Source: Peronospora farinosa (Eukaryota > Oomycota > Peronosporomycetes > Peronosporales > Peronosporaceae). From it: DNA of 64,000 bases. Shown here piece by piece: positions 21,942 through 34,200 of this stretch. The stretch covers positions 310,001-374,000 of the forward strand of contig CANTFK010000666.1 of NCBI GenBank assembly GCA_947646735.1, read 5' to 3'. The position numbers and the translations under genes were made by a program. Under the pieces are notes generated by a model, which saw nothing but the letters and a program-made list of their open reading frames with translations, was not told where the DNA came from and made no database searches. Within the stretch, counting starts at the first letter, position 1. Each line of letters opens with the position of its first letter.

Positions 21942-22541
21942 CTACAGTCTGACATACAGCCACTGTTGTGACTTTGAGCACGTTTGAAGGCCTTGTATTT
22001 CCTCGTCCTCGACACATTCACTCGACAGAGACAGCAGACTATCGTTGCTGCTTGTTTCAGTATTTGAAAATGATAGTGTCCGAGGCTTTTTATCGAGTTG
22101 CATGCCGTCGTCGATAGAGTCATAGCTTTTGACTGCAGTCCTGCAGAGTCTGCATTCACTCAAGTCATTGACTGGAACATCTACTGTCTCGACATTGACG
22201 GATACGATACAGACATCGTGGAGTGGGGTAAAGTAATCGGCAGTGTAGTCCATGGCGTCCTCGTCGATCTCGTCGTCAGATTCAGAGACAATAGGTAGCA
22301 GTGCAAAGCTCTTGTCGGTATCGTTTTCTTCTTGTTGTTGTTGGGTGTTAGCAGTTTGATTGTAGTCGTCGAATGTCGTGGAAGCCATGAGATTGAGATA
22401 CGATGAGGGTGTGACCTCAGTACATTGGAGTTCATCGTCATCCAGGATTCGATTGAGTAACCAACAAGCTGTCGCAATCGCTCCTGCTGTACCTGCAGCT
22501 ACAACTGCCTTGGAGATTGGTCTTAGTGCTCGAGATTCCAT
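21942..22541 (-). CDS. Acidic single-pass membrane protein of unknown function (intact copy)
   Basis: Single exon, 199 residues. A hydrophobic segment at about residues 12-30 (AVVAAGTAGAIATACWLL) follows a short basic start (MESRALRPISK), suggesting a membrane anchor with most of the protein on one face. A Gln-rich patch and an acidic region (SESDDEIDEDAMDY) follow, then one CRLC motif and a Ser/Glu-rich tail. I recognise no family. A damaged, rearranged copy lies about 15 kb away at 6131-6995, with only scattered substitutions in the C-terminal part. The intact frame and the even distribution of differences favour this being the parental, functional copy. Confidence 0.65.
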   Translation of the reverse strand: MESRALRPISKAVVAAGTAGAIATACWLLNRILDDDELQCTEVTPSSYLNLMASTTFDDYNQTANTQQQQEENDTDKSFALLPIVSESDDEIDEDAMDYTADYFTPLHDVCIVSVNVETVDVPVNDLSECRLCRTAVKSYDSIDDGMQLDKKPRTLSFSNTETSSNDSLLSLSSECVEDEEIQGLQTCSKSQQWLYVRL

Positions 22542-22722
22542 TGTGAAGAATTGTGCACTACCACTTTTATTGCGTTATGAACGCTGTCATCACTACAAAT
22601 CGCGTTTGGTGGTTGATGTTCCCAGATCGATGAAAAGCGGAACCCCTGTTGCTAATGCCAGGCATTCGAAGTAGAACATTCCGATAGTCGATCGCAACGT
22701 TCAAATGACCTCAGCATTTTCG

Positions 22723-22867
22723 TCACGTTGTTTCAATCGTTTGTAGTAATGGTTCGATAAATTGTTGGATCACATCCACACAAGCGTAAACCTCGTCCTC
22801 GTCGTCTTCTGTCATGACATCCGTCAGTTTTTTCTTGTCGTCATTGATTTGCGGTCTTGGAAGTCGC
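22723..22867 (-). CDS. Probable terminal exon of a small acidic protein gene
   Basis: After a TTGCAG acceptor at 22868-22873, a frame of 47 codons reads RLPRPQINDDKKKLTDV, then an acidic run and DVIQQFIEPLLQ before the stop at 22723. Composition and the helical end look coding. Upstream exons should lie at about 22880-23140 on the same strand, where coding-like stretches occur (for example one containing GHRQSVDPLSTQGQFLPFM), but I could not join them in phase. It may be a small gene or a remnant. Confidence 0.3.
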
Positions 22868-23149
22868 CTGCAATGCGGTACTTACAAGTTTGATCAGTCA
22901 GAGTGCCAGCTCTGCAAGATCAATTTGTAAGAACTAACCAGCAGCTTGACAGATCATGAAGGGTAGGAATTGTCCTTGGGTGGAGAGAGGATCAACACTT
23001 TGTCGATGTCCCTCCCAACATCAGAGAAAAACCTGCAGACCGTGACCATTTCTAGGTCCTAGTGATAAGGTCCACCAAGCGATATTTGGATCGCTCAGTC
23101 GATTGAGAGAAGACTGTTTCATTGAGTAATGCATGTTAAAGCAGAATGT

Positions 23150-23703
23150 CTGTGTCCAAACCTGTTTGACGAGATGGAGAATACTGACGAGACGCTGAAT
23201 CTCGTCGAAAGCAAAACCTATCTTTGCAGACTGACACTATGGTCTTTTTGGGATAGATAGTCATCTAATTAACTAAGCGGAAGCATGACGACGCCCTCAT
23301 TTTACAACAAAGTCATGAGAAACGACAGTTCTAAACTACACCATTGCTTAACTTTTGCATGAACTTTCAATGCCACTACTCGAGTAAGTTAGTAAGGAAG
23401 AAATGTAACGTAGAGTTTTGATCATTTAAAGCGTTTATACAAGTACAGTTGATCAATACCGAGAACATCTTCCGATAGGAAGTAGGCATACCGCTTATAC
23501 TAGTGGATACAACCTGATTTATTAACTCACTTCTGCGCCGTCCCAATGTCCAAAGTACGGTCTCCAATTCTTAAATCAGTTCACGTGGTTTTTCTCTAAA
23601 CCATACATTTTTTCACCGGACACAGTTTTACAGATCCAATTCGCTTGTCACTTGTTAATTCCACCTCAGACCAAGATCTCTTTTTCTCTCACTGATATTT
23701 CTA
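23150..23703. other. Intergenic region upstream of the secreted Cys-rich gene
   Basis: No coding signal. The last 40 bases are pyrimidine-rich (CTCTTTTTCTCTCAC), as often seen near oomycete transcription starts. Confidence 0.4.
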
Positions 23704-24312
23704 ATGCAGTCCTCGGTTCTTGTTGCCTTTGCTTTCTTGACATCCCCCGTCTTGTGTGCAAATGTCAAAGTGCATCATCATCCTATGAAGTTCCGTGAGG
23801 TAACAATCATTAAAGACAATGCAATTTGCCCCAATGGGGGGACTGTGCTCATGTGTCAGAGCGCATCGTATGCGTGCCAAGACGACGGCACTGGCACAAA
23901 CAAGTGTCTCCCCCGTGATAACTCCTTCCTCGACTCGATAAACAACAAGACTAGGATGCCATGGACCGAGTGCGATGCCAAGACTTCGTCCAAGTGCCTC
24001 TTTGATTTTGAATGTATCTGTATGGATTACCAAAATGTCAATTGTTACTGCCAGCCACCCGATGCTTGGCGAACGGAGCGTAAAATTGCGAAGAGCTGTA
24101 CCACGTCCAGTGGAATCGAGAATACCTGTGATACAGGCAAGTACTGTCGCACCAAGGGTAGTACCCAAGAATGTGCTCCAGCGCCTTATCTCCCAACCAC
24201 TACGTCACTTTACAGTGATTGTTCGAACGATGGAAAGTGCGACACGGGGTTGACTTGTAAAGACTATGACAACTTTGCCATCTGTGTCAACAATGGAGAA
24301 ACGAGTCGTTAA
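23704..24312 (+). CDS. Secreted cysteine-rich protein
   Basis: Single exon, 202 residues. The N-terminus MQSSVLVAFAFLTSPVLCA is a clear signal peptide with likely cleavage after residue 19. The mature part has 18 cysteines, enough for nine disulphides, with dense clusters (ECICMDYQNVNCYCQPP, NTCDTGKYC, CSNDGKCDTGLTC). No RxLR or LFLAK motif is visible. The spacing in the C-terminal half (C-x5-C-x5-C) is repeated, hinting at two small knottin-like modules. Such proteins act in the apoplast, for example as inhibitors or elicitors, but no known family was recognised, so the role is inference. It converges on the HOOK-like gene, 180 bp away. Confidence 0.8.
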   Translation: MQSSVLVAFAFLTSPVLCANVKVHHHPMKFREVTIIKDNAICPNGGTVLMCQSASYACQDDGTGTNKCLPRDNSFLDSINNKTRMPWTECDAKTSSKCLFDFECICMDYQNVNCYCQPPDAWRTERKIAKSCTTSSGIENTCDTGKYCRTKGSTQECAPAPYLPTTTSLYSDCSNDGKCDTGLTCKDYDNFAICVNNGETSR

Positions 24313-24493
24313 GTGCCGTAAGGGCAGTGAGTCCAAACTATGGATCCTTTCAATGTTGTTTTGGGGTAGATTTGATGGTAGCTGCCGTAAAACAAGCTAC
24401 AACCACAGTAATACACCAAGTTTACTACTATGATATATGACAAATACTCAAGAGGGCATACATGACATACCGTTCCAGTCTTGATACCTTAAC

Positions 24494-27400
24494 TTATTGC
24501 TGATTGCACTCGGAGGGTTTCTCAGTGTCTTGTTTGAGTTTATCAGGAGCTAAACTGCGTGCAATGAAATGGGATCGCAGCGTCGAGGTCGACCCGGACG
24601 TTGGAGCTTCCGCGTCTGTGGAATTGCAATTTGCAATCGAACCTGCTTCAATTCTTGTCGTCTCGCCAACCGTGCCGTCTCTCTCCTGTTCGCGCTTCCG
24701 TTTTCCAATTCTTTTCTCATGGTCGGGAAACACGCTTCCTTCGTTCGTAAGAGACGAAGACAATCCTGCCACGGATGAATCATGCGACGAGTTTTGACTT
24801 TTACGAGGTAGCTCCGTCGTCTTTTGTTCGTGCTCCGGTTTCGCTCGCTGTTCAGCGGTGTCTGTAGGTAGGCCTCTTGTCGACCTTTTGGTGCAAGGCA
24901 AAGGGAGCTTAATTACATTATTTTCCAAAGCCAAGCTCGCATGCCCCTCTTTTTTCTTTCGTCTCTCATCACAAAGCCGCCAGTGATTCACCGATTCCTT
25001 CAGTTCGCGAATTTCGTTCGATAGACTTGCGTTTTTAACGTGCAGCTGCTTTTGTTCCAGAATAAGCTTTGCGTTCACGAGAAGCAACTCACGGCGCTTA
25101 TGTTCCACTTGCTGCTGGTCATGCTCCATCTGTTGGATTCGGTTCCTATAGTTTTTTTTGGCTTTCTGGTCGGAGTCAGGGGTTCCACGGGGAGATTCAC
25201 GGCAACAATGGCATCTAGACTGCTTCGTATGCAGCTTTTTGTTTTCCTCGAGCACTTTCTCCAGCTCTGCTACCACCAGCGTAACCTGTGTACTCAATTG
25301 ACATGAATACGACGATATTCTGTCCACCGTGTCACGCTTTCGCTCTTCTTGAGCAAAAAAATGAGACCGTTGTCTCTCCAGTAAGGCCACTTTCGATTCC
25401 AGTCGGGTGGTTGTGTTTTCAAATATTGCTATCGTCTCTCGCGACTTGACAGCGTCTGCTTTCATGACCTTATTTTGCGCCACAAGCTGACCATTTGACT
25501 GGAGTTGGCTCTTGATTATCGACTTTAATGCTAGCTCCTGCTTTGTACATTGACTGCATAGCCGTTCTAGCTCTTCAATACGACTCTTCAGCTTTTCTTC
25601 TTTAGTATTCCAGTCGGCGTTCGAGATTGAGTACTGCTGTTGATATAGCTTCAACCCCTTAGCTGTGGATATGTGCGCAGCTTCCAGCTTTTGCCGATCA
25701 ATATCGTGCTCAAGTTTGACTTTTTGCAGCTTTGACGTTAGCTGCACAATTTCAGCAGACTTTGCGTCAACCAACAAGGTCATGCTCGAAATGATGTCCG
25801 CAACTTGCTTTTTGTTCTGAACACAAATTTGAGTCAGCTCGCGAGTATTCTGTTGCCAAAGTCGTAACTCCTTCGCTTTTGCGTCCTCAGCTTGCATTGC
25901 AACGCATTCGTTCTGTCTTGCTAGGCTTGCTTCAAGTGCTTCCTTTCTTTGTGAGAGTCTCTCACACTGCTCTATTAGTCGCTCATTCTGGCATGCTAGC
26001 GCCTCGTTAACGTTCCGTATTTCAGACAGTTCGTGCTCTCGACTTGACAAAACTCGAGTCAAATAGTGCTGTCGCTCTATACCATCATAGACTAAGCAGT
26101 CTCGCTCCGCAACCGCAGTTTGCTTTGCCAGGGCCTGGGCTGCGACATCCTCCTGAAGACACCAATGCCATTCACGCAATTGTCCAGCGTTTGCTTGGAG
26201 CCTCGCGATCGTAAGGTCTAGCTCTGCTTTGGTAGACTTGAACTCGGACGTTGTAGATTGAAGGACGTACTGGGAGTCAAAGTATTTTTGCTCGAAATAC
26301 TTTTTTACTCGAGTCATGTCATCCACCTCGTTCAGAAGACCATCAATTCTTGCGCCTGTTTCGCTGTCAACTTGGTTTTTGAGCGCGACGTTTTCATATT
26401 CCAAGCGAATGAGTTTCTGCATCAACTCTGGATTGAGTTCGCTGATGCCACTAGCCACAGTTGGTGCAGAAGATGAGTTGTCATTTCCTGTCACGTCGAC
26501 GGACAACAAATGATCAGCAGATTGTTGTAACTGAGCGTTTAACGCCTTAGCTTCCTGCAGAGTGCTTTGAAGGGATGTAATATCAGCACGAGCTAGCACA
26601 AGCTCTTGTCGCTCACGAACTAGTTGTGTTTTAAGCTCTGATACGCGAAATTCCTGCATGCATGAAACAGTCAGATGAAGTACCTAAACGTGAGCGTACA
26701 ATTGACTCACCATAATAGTGTTGGTCTCCTTCGCCTCCTTAAGTTTGCGTTGCCAGGATGCAGCTTTGGCCAACTGGCTTTCAAGCGCCAGATTCGTTTC
26801 AATCAGATCGACATTTGTCCCTTCAAGGCGCTAAAATTTACAATAAGTAACGCATACGTGATGTTTAGGAGTACAAAGACTGAAGATAAATACTGGAACT
26901 TACCCGTAAATTGTCTTTTGCTCCAGCGAGTTCATCGATCTTTGCTTTGTACTTCACCACGGCGGCTTCCATCTTGACCAATTTACTCGCTACAGGCCTC
27001 AATAGATCCACTTCATCACGAAGCGCCGGAACTTTACTCGCTAGCACTGTCTTATCATCCAACTCTGTCTTTATAGCGTCTAATTGAAGCTGCAATGTCT
27101 GGATCCGGCCTTCATACTCTGCATGTAGTGATCGTTCTCTTCGTAGACCATCTGCTTCCATCTGCTCCTTCCATTGCTGTACATTTATCACCATTTCTTC
27201 CTTTTCAATTTTCATTTCATGATATTTCTTCATCGTCTGCGTCAATTCTTCAGCCAGCTGGATCTACCAGTATCAATCTCCATCCTCCATCAGCTTCTCT
27301 CTCTTTATTTCTCGTATAAACCTTCATTCACGTACATTTTCCTCCTTTAGTACCTTGTTCTTTCTCTCTTGCTGTTCTAAAGCAGCATAACTCGTCAAAT

Positions 27401-27932
27401 AAAGCGGAGAATGACGTCCCAACGCCTTGTGTATCTCCTTTTCCTCCTTTTTCTCCTCGTCCTTCTCTCCTCTAGCTCCTTGACGCATCACTCTCTCAAT
27501 AATTGTCATCAGACCAGTCTGTACTGCATCGTCCATACTCAAAATGTCCTTTACAAATGTCTCCTTAGCCTCACACTGTACGACAGCAGCCAGTACCAGC
27601 TCCAGCACATTCCGCAGCGTCTCGGGACTTGATTCGTCCAATTTCTGGATCTCAAATGTCAGTGACGTCTCATAGAATAGCTCGAGTGTCATCACTACAT
27701 CTTCCCATCCTTGACGATCGCTTAATGCAGCGGGAAATCTACAGTAGCAGCAAATATAACGTTAGTGATAACGTGAAAATGTCCTTTTTACCGTATTTTT
27801 CAGCGTCATGGAGTGAGATCTACTAACTTACGCAAGCTTTAGCAGACGCAGTACTACAGAAACGCATTGTTCCTGTCTATCAGTGGTATAGAAGCCCAGC
27901 CACCGCATGAGACTCATTGCCTCCGTCGCCAT
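24494..27932 (-). CDS. HOOK-family-like coiled-coil protein (putative dynein adaptor)
   Basis: Five exons: 27932-27832, 27738-27336, 27263-26904, 26830-26711 and 26653-24494. All junctions are GT-AG with matching phases, giving about 1047 residues. The N-terminal exons encode a HOOK-type calponin-like domain (MATEAMSLMRWLGFY, ALSDRQGWEDV, then LELVLAAVVQCEAKETFVK and DDAVQTGLMTIIERVM), the part that contacts dynein light intermediate chain in HOOK proteins. The rest is an almost continuous coiled coil up to about residue 870. A low-complexity tail with basic KRKREQERD follows. It is longer than animal HOOKs (about 700 residues), and cargo is unknown. It is divergently transcribed from the XMAP215 gene across 277 bp. 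Confidence 0.8.
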
Positions 27933-28209
27933 TCTCACTGCAACTTTTATAGGGCGGAAAGGTAACCTCACATTTCCCTGACCATCATTCTGTATATATA
28001 CTACGTTTCACTATGGTCTATAGTCACCTCCATATTTAAAATTGTAAATGTTGACATAATTTTTCTTTCCATTTAGACAAGGCGCGGCTGGAGTGCGCAC
28101 TCTCTCTCTCTTCATCGTCACTCATCCTAGACTGCGCTCTTCACGTGCAGAAAAATCTTGTTACGTGCTTGTTGATCTCTTCTCTCTGTCTGTGTAAGTT
28201 CCTGTAAAA
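27933..28209. promoter_or_regulatory. Shared 277-bp divergent promoter, HOOK-like / XMAP215
   Basis: The two start codons face away from each other with only this interval between them. It contains pyrimidine-rich stretches (CTCTCTCTCTCTTCATCGTCAC) with an oomycete initiator-like TCACTCATCC near 28117-28126. The bidirectional role is inferred from spacing. Confidence 0.5.
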
Positions 28210-31200
28210 ATGGCCGAGAAATGCTTGCGCAATGCCAGTTGCACGTGCAGCATGTGTGCGGGCTTTGATGTGGCCTCATTGAGAAGCATTTCCAAGTCTA
28301 TTTCGTCCAATATTCAGTACGACGACGCCGAGAATGATGGAGAAAAGACAGCGGAATTTTCTGCGTCCACGTTTAGCAGTGTAGCGAGCTCTCCGGTCGT
28401 TGCAGCGAAGACGACGTTTGTATCTAACTCGCCACCGTTACCAGCTATCAAGAGCCAGATATTGACAGCTGAAGACGTTCACATGGACAATGAGGTCGAA
28501 GACGTTACTATGACGGAAGTCTGTTCAGTTGTAGAGACGAAGAACGTGACGATGACGACGTCATTGTCGATACAAGACCAAAAAATGGACACAGTGGACA
28601 ATGCAGAACAAAGTGATAGTATCTCACTGGATACGGTGCTGCCTAAATTAACGGACAAGAACTGGAAAGTGAGGAAAGAAGGCTTTGAAGACTTGAAGCT
28701 ACTGTTTGAACAGCCAAATGTCAAGACGAGTCAAGTACGAGCAGCTGTGGATCTATTTCCTAAATTGTGTGAGGACGCAAATGCCAGTGCAATGGAAGCG
28801 GGGTTTGCGGCGGTGTTGGCGTACACTTTAAATGTGGAGCCATTTGACAAGGAAATTGTGCCTCGTGTGATGGCAGGTGTGACAGACAAGGGCTTCTCAG
28901 CACGGCCGGGTATTGTAAAGATATGTGAAGACTTGACAGACGCATTTGTTGCAGCAGGAGCAGCAGAAGACACGACGGTGGCTCTTTTAGAAGGGACAAA
29001 CAATCGCAAGCCAAAGGTACCACCAGCGTGTCTTTCTTGTATTGTTGGCGCGTTGAAGGCGTACGGTCCGCGAGTTTTGCCATTGCAAACGATCAAGGCA
29101 GCACTACCAAAGCTGATGGAGGGTCCTGTGAAAGCACGCCCGATTGCGATGGCTATTATGGTAGAGATCGTTCGCTGGACTGGTCCGTCGCTCGTTCAGG
29201 ATATTGTCGGCAACCTTCGTCCAGCCCAGCAGACTGAGTTCGAGGGGCAGATTAAGGATATCATTCCCGGTCAAGCAGCACCTACCAAATTTGTCAATGG
29301 TACTAAGCCGACCAAAGTTGACACTAGTGGTGCAGATGAAAGGGTATCTATCGGTGCAGCACCTGCAGCCGAGCCCGTATCTGCCGCATTTGATCCCCGT
29401 GAGTTTGCTGAGACAGTAGATTTACTTGCGAAGTTACCGAAGACCGAGTTTAAGGCCAAGTTGGCCTTACCGAAGTGGAGCGAAAAGGTGGAAGCATTAA
29501 AGATCGTTCTGGAACTTATTGGTCCCTTACCAAAGTTAGCAAATGGTGAATATTATGAACTTGTGTCGACGCTAAAGGCCCTTACGAGCGACTCGAATGT
29601 GAACATTGTGGCCAAATCGATTGAAGTGTTCGGTGCGCTAGCGGACGGTTTACGCAAAAACTTCATGCAATACGCTCGGATGATGTTCCCTGAGTTGCTG
29701 CGAAAACTATCCGACAAGAAGTCGGTAATTTTGAATGCGACAAATAAGACATTGGATTTGTTTTTGCAGCACGCGATGACAATTGATATGATGATGGATG
29801 ATCTGAAGCTAGCATGCGATGCATCGAAGAACAAGGCACCGCCTGCACGCGTCCAAACGATGCGTTTCTTGACGCGTGCTGTGGAAAATCGCTACGTGGA
29901 TTTGAATGACAAGGCACTGATGATATCTTTTGGAGCGATGTTCTTGCAAGGCATTCTAGATACCGATCCAAAAGTGCGCGAGGCGGGTCAAACTTCCTTC
30001 ATTATACTCTTGCAGGCATCCGATCAGACATCTGGGTGGTTGAAAAATATAATGGATGATATCGCGCGCAAGAATTCTCGAGCGTTTAAGGCGATCCAGC
30101 TAGGATTGGGTAGTGGTGAAGCTTCGACGCCCTCTTCCCGTCCCGGTAGTGTGCAGTCGTCTCGCCCTGGTAGTGCTACACCATCGCGTCCCAGCAGCGT
30201 GAGCAGTGCAGTTAGCCGTACCAGTTTTGGCAAGCCTAAGGCGTCGGAAGTGAAAGTGGTGGATGTGGACATGGCTAGTCCAGCTCCTGCTGGCTCCCGT
30301 CGTCCCTCTTTGATAAAGCGTGGGGCACCTGCTCGATTTGGAATGAAATCTACAACTACCAGCGGTGCGGCTGGAAAAGCTGCACCAGCGAAAAAAGCTT
30401 CTGCTGTAGGGTCAAGTGCTGGGACATCAGTAGGCGGGACTGACTTCACACCTATGGCGATCTCTGTTGCCGCTGAAGAAGCTGAAGATATTATCTCGGA
30501 ACTTCACCTCGAAAACTGGGATGCGATTCAGGAAGGGTTCGCAAGCTCAAAATGGATGGAACGCAAAGGAGCAATTGACGGGCTGGAAGAATATGCCAAA
30601 ACACACTCGAACATGATGAATATTCGAGTGATTGAGGCGTTTACGATTTATTTGGCAAAACAGGTGAAGAATTTCAAGGACAGCAATATCAACGTGCTGA
30701 AGAGTTCATTCCAAGCGGTCGGGACCTTTGCGGAGACAGCAGCCAGCAAGTTTCCGCGCGGAGTTGTGTGTCTTGTTGCTCCTCGTGCTTGTGATAAGAT
30801 TGGTGATAAGAAGGCGAACGAAGCTGTTCGTAACATGATTATGCAATTTTGTGAAGCGACCAGTCCGTCATATACAACAGGGTGCATGATCGAGTATATG
30901 CCGAAAGTTCGATTACCGCTAGCGCATATTGAGGCACTTTCTGTGTTATCGGATTGCGTGAAGGACTTTGGCGTCTCCGTTTGCAACCCACGCGCGTTGA
31001 TCGAATTTGCGAAGGGTCCGCAAGGGTTAGAATCTTCAAACCCTAAGGTTCGCAGCGCAGCTATCTCGTTGCATGGTGCTATGTACTCGCAACTTGGGCC
31101 GGCGTTGTTACCAATTCTCAATCTGGACAGTTGGAAGCCAGCATTGGCGGAGATAGTGAAAGACGAATTCAAAAAGGCGGGCTACGATCCGGCGAATGCC

Positions 31201-34200
31201 ATGGCAAGTGTAAAGCGACGAGTGAAAGATCAAGATGAACCCTCAATTTCAGCGAATTCAGATGCTCTATTTGGTCGTGTTGATGTGAGCAGTCAGCTTA
31301 CAAAGAAGCTGTTTGAGGGTATGAAGAACGAAGCCGATAAGGGGGCATGGAAAAAGCGCGGAGAGGCTATGGACACCGTCCAAACCATTTGTGAGGGTGC
31401 TGGTGGCGCAATCGAATTCACGCGACCTGTGCAAGAAGTGCTTCGCAATCTAAGAGCTCGTCTGAATGACTCGAACGCGAATATGAAGGTAAAAGCTGCG
31501 AACGTTATTGGCGTGGTTGCAGCAAGTGTCGGACCCGATATCGCTAAGATGTCGAAGGTACTTGGTGCAAGCTTGATTGCTGGAGTTGCTGACAACAAAA
31601 AGTCCATGCAATCAGCTGCCATTCAAGCCCTGCACAAATGGGTTTGCCATAATGGCAAGACTTCTTCTACTTGTATGGAAAGTCTTCTTTCACCTCTTTC
31701 GGAGGGTCTTTTGAACACCGTTGGACGAGCAGGATTGCTGGGATGGGCAGTAGAGCACCTGAAAAAATGCGACAAGCTTGATTTGCATTGCTTAGTCGCT
31801 CCGACTGTCCAATGTATGATGGACAAGTCTTCCGATGCGCGTGAGAAAGCGCAACTGTTGCTTATTGAAGTGATGAAATCTGTGGGCAAAGACACTGTAC
31901 TTACGACTGGGTGTCGCGACATCAAACCCGCGGCTATGCGGGCTCTTAAGCCTTTGCTTGCTAAGGTTTGCGAATTAGCTGAAGCAAGTGGAGCTATTAG
32001 TACTGACAAGGAAGCCTCTTCTGCTTCAGGACCTACACGAACGCCTCCACACCCTCCTGCGACTCCGCCGGCTGCGAGTCATGGATTAACCAGCAGTGGA
32101 ATCGGACGTGTCGGAATCCGTAGAAGGACTAGTACATCTGCGGGTGTTGGCACTCCAGCAAAGTCACGTCTTGCTCGTCCTGGTTCATTTAAGGCTTCTA
32201 CGACATCGTCTTCGTCTCTTTCTGAACAAACTGAAAGTGGTGCCGCACAATTGCTGAAGATGAGCACCAGCAAACCTGCAAGGATAAGTAAAGGGCAGTA
32301 CAATCGTTGGATTTTCGAGACTAGCTCCGTTAGTGAGATGAATGCGCGCAAGAGTGAAATTGATGCCGAGTGGAAGCCGTTTTTGTCCCCTGAGTTTCAT
32401 GCCAAGCTCTTTGCTTCGTCATTGGAGAAAGGGATGCTAACTGCAATGGACGAGTTGACGTCTGTGTGCATTGTCCATCAAGCAGAGGAGGTGATTGCCT
32501 CACTTGATCTTATCTTAAAATGGTGTACCCTTCGTATTGTGGACAATAATGTTCAGGCTCTGGCTAAACTGTTGGAGCTACTAGTTAAGCTGCTGGACAT
32601 GCTAAAAGACACAGGATATCAGCTGGATGACGTTGAGGCCGCAATTCTGCTTCCGTACTTGCTCCAAGAGAGTGGCCAGTCAAAGCCACGCTTTCGCGTC
32701 CGCTTCCGTGATGTGATGAAGCTAGTTGTTGACGTTTATAACCCTGAAAAGTATGTGCCTTTTCTAATGGAATGCTTTAACGGTTCGAAGAACATGAAGA
32801 GTCGCTGTGAGTGCATTGATCTGGTGGAATTCATTGTGAGCGTGCATGGATACCAAGTAGTTGGACGTAAATGCATTAAAGATGTGGGCAAGTACGTCGT
32901 AGCCCACGAGAAGGAGCTCCGTGAGAGTGCAATCAACGCGCTTGTGTCTGTTTATATGAAGACCGAGAGAGGAAACGCAGACAAGTTTTTCCGATTTGCT
33001 GGTATCACGACGCAACAAGGCATCGATTTATTAAGTGCGCGTTTAAAACATTTGCCCGCTATCAGTTCTCCGACTAGCGCTGTTGCAGCAGCTGAACAGA
33101 AAATGACATCAGAGAACGAGATGTCACAGCAACATCGCTCTCAAAGGACAGGATTCGGGTTTGGTTTTGGACGAGCTTCTGCTGCCGCGACTGGAGCACC
33201 GACAAATAATTTTGCTGCGCGTTCAGTAGAGTCACTTGCGACGCCCGTTCCTTTACCTGTAGCGAAGCAGTTATATGATGATGATCATGATGTTGACGAC
33301 GTTGACGACGATATCGACATGAGCCCACCAAATGAGGAGGTGGTCGAAGAAACCCCACCCAGTGTGGCGATCGAAGAGTTGCTGTTACGCCCGATTGAAA
33401 TGTTAATAAACTCCTCAAAGGAAATCGTCCCTGCTGGCACTCCAGCGTACAAGGAAGGCGGAAACGCTCTAAAAGGTTTGTATGCAATCATTAACCGTCC
33501 TTCAGACCCGTCAGAAGTTGAGTTTCTGCACTCGTACGTGAACGAGATCGTTCTGGCTCTTTGTGATTGTATACATGGAGCGTTTTACGCAGGTAATGCG
33601 GAGAAGAGGCCTGAGATGTACATTCTTGCAATAAGCATCACGACGCTGACGGTGGTCTTGAACAGTGAGGCAGTCACAAGTATGCAGCGCTACACTGTGG
33701 AACGCGTTTTGCTGGAGTTGTGCTCGAAGATAATGGACCCGCGTCTGGAAAAGTTCTCTCAGAAGGCTAGTCTGCCAGCATCAGAGCTAACTGTGACACC
33801 GGAAGAAAATCGCTACCTCATGGTGTACAAAGCACTATACAAGGCTATGCGCAAGTTGACAGAAAGGGCAAAAGCTGGCGATGTGTACCCCTCGGTGATC
33901 AATCTGTTGCAGCGCCTTATGCACAATGATGTTGGTGAGTACAATAAGAACGATACGCTAAAGCATTTGTTGAAGGAAGATTCTCTCGATCAGCTGGTTG
34001 GACGCATTCTGCTGAAGCTGACGAACGTCCAAGCAAACTCGCTGGCACCATTTGAAGGTATTGACATCTTTGGCGTGCTCATGCAGATGCACGGGTTCTT
34101 TTCGACCCTACCAAGGGCTGAAGTCATGATGGTGGATATTGCCAACGACAACATGCAGTCAGCATTGAAAATTATGGCTGACAGCCTTACAAAGACACGA

